A DNA stretch of 6,730 nt from Thermoflexales bacterium. Its GTDB lineage: Bacteria; Chloroflexota; Anaerolineae; Fen-1058. A model generated the notes under the pieces. That model worked only from the letters and a program-made list of their open reading frames with translations, searched no databases and was not told the origin of the DNA. Positions 5,036 to 6,730 of the stretch are shown here, one piece after another. Positions within the stretch are counted from its first letter, which is position 1, and each line of letters starts with the position of its first letter. The stretch is taken from assembly GCA_030834835.1 (NCBI GenBank), contig JAUQXD010000382.1, positions 1 to 6,730 of the forward strand, read 5' to 3'. Position numbers and translations under genes: made by a program.

Positions 5036-5440
5036 ATGGCTGAGATGAAAACGAAGGTGAATGAGGCGAGCGTCGAGGGATTTTTGAATAAGGTAGAAGA
5101 CGAGCAAAAGCGCAAGGATTGCTTTGAGATCGTCCAGATCATGAAGCAGGTGACGAAGCAAGAGCCAAAAATGTGGGGACCTGCCATTATCGGCTTTGGC
5201 TCATATCATTACAAGTATGAAAGTGGGCGGGAAGGCGATATGCCGCAGATCGGATTCTCCCCCCGCAAACAGAACATCACGCTCTATATTGGGGTAGGCG
5301 ACGACTCTGACAACCCACTGCTCAAGAAACTTGGCAAATATACAACGGGCAAGGTTTGCTTGTATATTAAGAAACTGGCCGATGTTGACAGAAACATTTT
5401 GCAGAAACTGATCGCGGACTCATTCAAAAGGGCTCTTTGA
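5036..5440 (+). CDS. DUF1801 (YdhG-like) domain protein
   Basis: The 134-residue protein fits DUF1801: an N-terminal helix pair ([29 protein letters not shown], residues 12-40), the signature [42 protein letters not shown] (44-85), then [24 protein letters not shown] (95-118) and a terminal helix. The domain is small, cytoplasmic, shares a fold with YdhG and frataxin-like proteins, and has no firmly known role. The ATG at 5036 follows AAGGGG five bases upstream, supporting the start. The gene is Lys-rich and AT-richer (50% and 43% GC in two 60-base samples) than the MBL gene before it, so the pair is unlikely to share a recent origin. A separate ribosome binding site starts the next gene 59 bases later. 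Confidence 0.9.
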   Translation: MAEMKTKVNEASVEGFLNKVEDEQKRKDCFEIVQIMKQVTKQEPKMWGPAIIGFGSYHYKYESGREGDMPQIGFSPRKQNITLYIGVGDDSDNPLLKKLGKYTTGKVCLYIKKLADVDRNILQKLIADSFKRAL

Positions 5441-5499
5441 TCGGGGTGCGCCTTAAGTCATCTGAAAAATGTCGTCCCGACACAGAGAAGGAGTTTATC

Positions 5500-5946
5500 A
5501 TGAGATTCAACAGCTTCTATCCGGTAATCATGACCCACGACGTAGTGGGATCGAGGGCATTCTACACAAGACTCTTTGGTTTCCAGGTGGCGTTCGAGAC
5601 TGATTGGTACGTCAGCCTGAAGGCTAAGGAATCGCGTTATGAGTTGGCCCTGCTCAACCCCGACCACCCGACCGTTCCTCCGGACTTCCGTCATAAGCTT
5701 AGCGGGGGGCTCATTCTAAATTTCGAAGTGGATGATGTGGATTCCGAGTATGAACGGCTCCGGACGACTGGCTTGCCGATCCACCTTGAGCTTCGCTCGG
5801 AGGATTTTGGCCAGCGGCACTTCATCACGGCGGACCCGAATGGGGTGCTCATTGATGTGATCAAAGTCATACCTCCTTCAGCGGAGTATGCGACGCACTA
5901 TGACGAGGAAACGCTTAATGGCATGGAGGGGGATTCCATTGGGTAG
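5500..5946 (+). CDS. VOC-family protein (glyoxalase/bleomycin resistance type)
   Basis: The 148-residue protein has the standard two-module VOC layout: [35 protein letters not shown] (residues 6-40), [14 protein letters not shown] (47-60), [25 protein letters not shown] (70-94), then [22 protein letters not shown] (103-124), the usual last strand, and an acidic tail. It belongs to a different VOC branch from the two PhnB-like proteins in this window. The ATG at 5500 is chosen over the in-frame TTG at 5437, because AAGGAG (5488-5493) lies at ideal spacing before 5500 and the family starts here; the extension lacks family features. It is probably cytoplasmic; metal and substrate cannot be assigned. 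Forty bases separate it from the following hydrolase. Confidence 0.92.
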   Translation: MRFNSFYPVIMTHDVVGSRAFYTRLFGFQVAFETDWYVSLKAKESRYELALLNPDHPTVPPDFRHKLSGGLILNFEVDDVDSEYERLRTTGLPIHLELRSEDFGQRHFITADPNGVLIDVIKVIPPSAEYATHYDEETLNGMEGDSIG

Positions 5947-5985
5947 TGACCAAAGTTGTGCGTCGATCGTCGAAGAGGGGGAACC

Positions 5986-6730
5986 ATGAGGGTGTCGTCT
6001 GGTTTCGCAAGCATCGGCAATGCAAATCTTTTCTACGAAGTTGCCGGCGAGGGGCCAGCTTTCGTGATGATTCATGCGGGCATAGCAGACAGCCGCCAAT
6101 GGAACACTGAGTTTGCCTACTTCGCAAACAACTACTCCGTTATTCGCTACGACCTGCGCGGCTACGGCAGGAGTGAACCAGCTGACGGCGAGTTTAGCCA
6201 CATGGGTGATCTGGTAGCCCTGCTCGATCATCTCCAGGTTCGCGAATCCGTTGTGATAATGGGCTGTTCTATGGGAGGCGGCCTGGCACTGGACTTTGCC
6301 CTCGCGCACCCATCAAGAGTAAAGGCGCTGATCATGGTGGATGCCGGTCCCGGCGGCCTGGAACTGGTCGTTCCGGCACCACCTCAATTTGCAGAAATTG
6401 AGAAAGCCTACGATGCGGGTCAATTAGATCTGGTGGCCGAACTTGAAACCCGGGTCTGGTTCGATGGGACGGGTAGAAAACCTGAACAGGTGAATCAAGC
6501 GATGCGTCAGCTGGTCTACGAAATGGATCGACTCGCTCTCTCACATGAGGCAAAGGAATTGGGGACGCGCTTGCCCAATACTCAGGTTCCAGCAGTAGAG
6601 CGATTGAATAAGCTGCACGCACCCGTGCTCGTCATCGTCGGTGCGCATGACACACCCTACATGCTGGCTGCCGCTGACTATATAGCGGAAAAGATACCGT
6701 CGGCCCGAAAGGTGATCATCGACGATGCGG
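5986..6730 (+). CDS. Alpha/beta hydrolase, 3' end beyond the window
   Basis: The frame stays open from the ATG at 5986 to the right edge, giving 248 residues. It shows NANLFYEVAGEGPAFVMIHAG (residues 12-32; the HAG segment is the oxyanion-hole region), VIRYDLRGYGRSEP (52-65), the nucleophile elbow GCSMGG (93-98, nucleophile Ser95), a cap region (about 125-205), and LHAPVLVIVGAHD, whose Asp222 is the likely triad acid. The catalytic His should follow IIDDA, just outside the window. This is the general haloperoxidase/esterase-like branch of alpha/beta hydrolases; it lacks HGW/HGG identity at the oxyanion motif (it has HAG), which is tolerated. A GAGGGGG sequence ends five bases before the ATG. 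Substrate is unknown. About 20-40 residues are probably missing at the C-terminus. Confidence 0.92.
   Translation, partial: MRVSSGFASIGNANLFYEVAGEGPAFVMIHAGIADSRQWNTEFAYFANNYSVIRYDLRGYGRSEPADGEFSHMGDLVALLDHLQVRESVVIMGCSMGGGLALDFALAHPSRVKALIMVDAGPGGLELVVPAPPQFAEIEKAYDAGQLDLVAELETRVWFDGTGRKPEQVNQAMRQLVYEMDRLALSHEAKELGTRLPNTQVPAVERLNKLHAPVLVIVGAHDTPYMLAAADYIAEKIPSARKVIIDDA

Noticed and set aside
5437..5499. Upstream in-frame extension of the glyoxalase-type VOC gene from a TTG
   Set aside because: The extension overlaps the DUF1801 stop, lacks family residues, and a much better ribosome binding site precedes the ATG at 5500.
5947..5985. Self-complementary CGATCG stretch between the last two genes
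   Set aside because: It is a short palindrome without a loop or T-run in a 39-base gap; such sequences are common at this GC content.

Overview
The window is a plus-strand run of twelve short, accessory-type bacterial genes; no gene is supported on the minus strand. The families seen (PhnB-like VOC proteins, DUF3224, a soluble Asp-box propeller paired with a MoaD-like protein, TfoX/Sxy N-domain, DUF1801, DUF1905) are common in soil and freshwater Chloroflexota, Acidobacteriota and Actinomycetota. I cannot fix the phylum from the sequence; Chloroflexota is a low-confidence guess. No rRNA, tRNA, CRISPR array, integrase or transposase gene is visible.

Positions 1-2235 look like one compact operon: the 3' end of a PhnB-like VOC gene, a DUF3224 gene overlapping it by 4 bp (ATGA), an Asp-box (BNR/sialidase-like) propeller 34 bp later behind a good ribosome binding site, and a MoaD/ThiS-like ubiquitin-fold protein ending in Gly-Gly that overlaps the propeller gene by 4 bp (ATGA). 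Hand-counted GC in the propeller gene is about 60%.

Positions 2236-5035 look like a mosaic. A TfoX-like gene is followed by a broken second copy of the moaD 3' end. Then come a PhnB-like VOC gene (about 47% GC in a 60-base sample), a DUF1905 gene with a dienelactone-hydrolase-family gene, and a metallo-beta-lactamase-fold hydrolase resembling AHL lactonases (67-73% GC in two samples). Four gene junctions carry a GTTRRRY heptamer in the same orientation. At three of them a stop codon lies in a heptamer that can pair with it 60-93 bp downstream, with an inverted repeat between. This is the layout of integron gene cassettes with attC sites, but the sites are degenerate and unlike each other, so it stays a hypothesis.

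Positions 5036-6730 hold a DUF1801 gene (43-50% GC samples), a glyoxalase-type VOC gene and an alpha/beta hydrolase cut by the right edge.

The genes do not form an obvious pathway. They read as stand-alone small enzymes and binding proteins. The points most worth following are the propeller-MoaD pair, the duplicated moaD tail around tfoX, and the cassette-like boundaries, especially around the GC-rich MBL gene.
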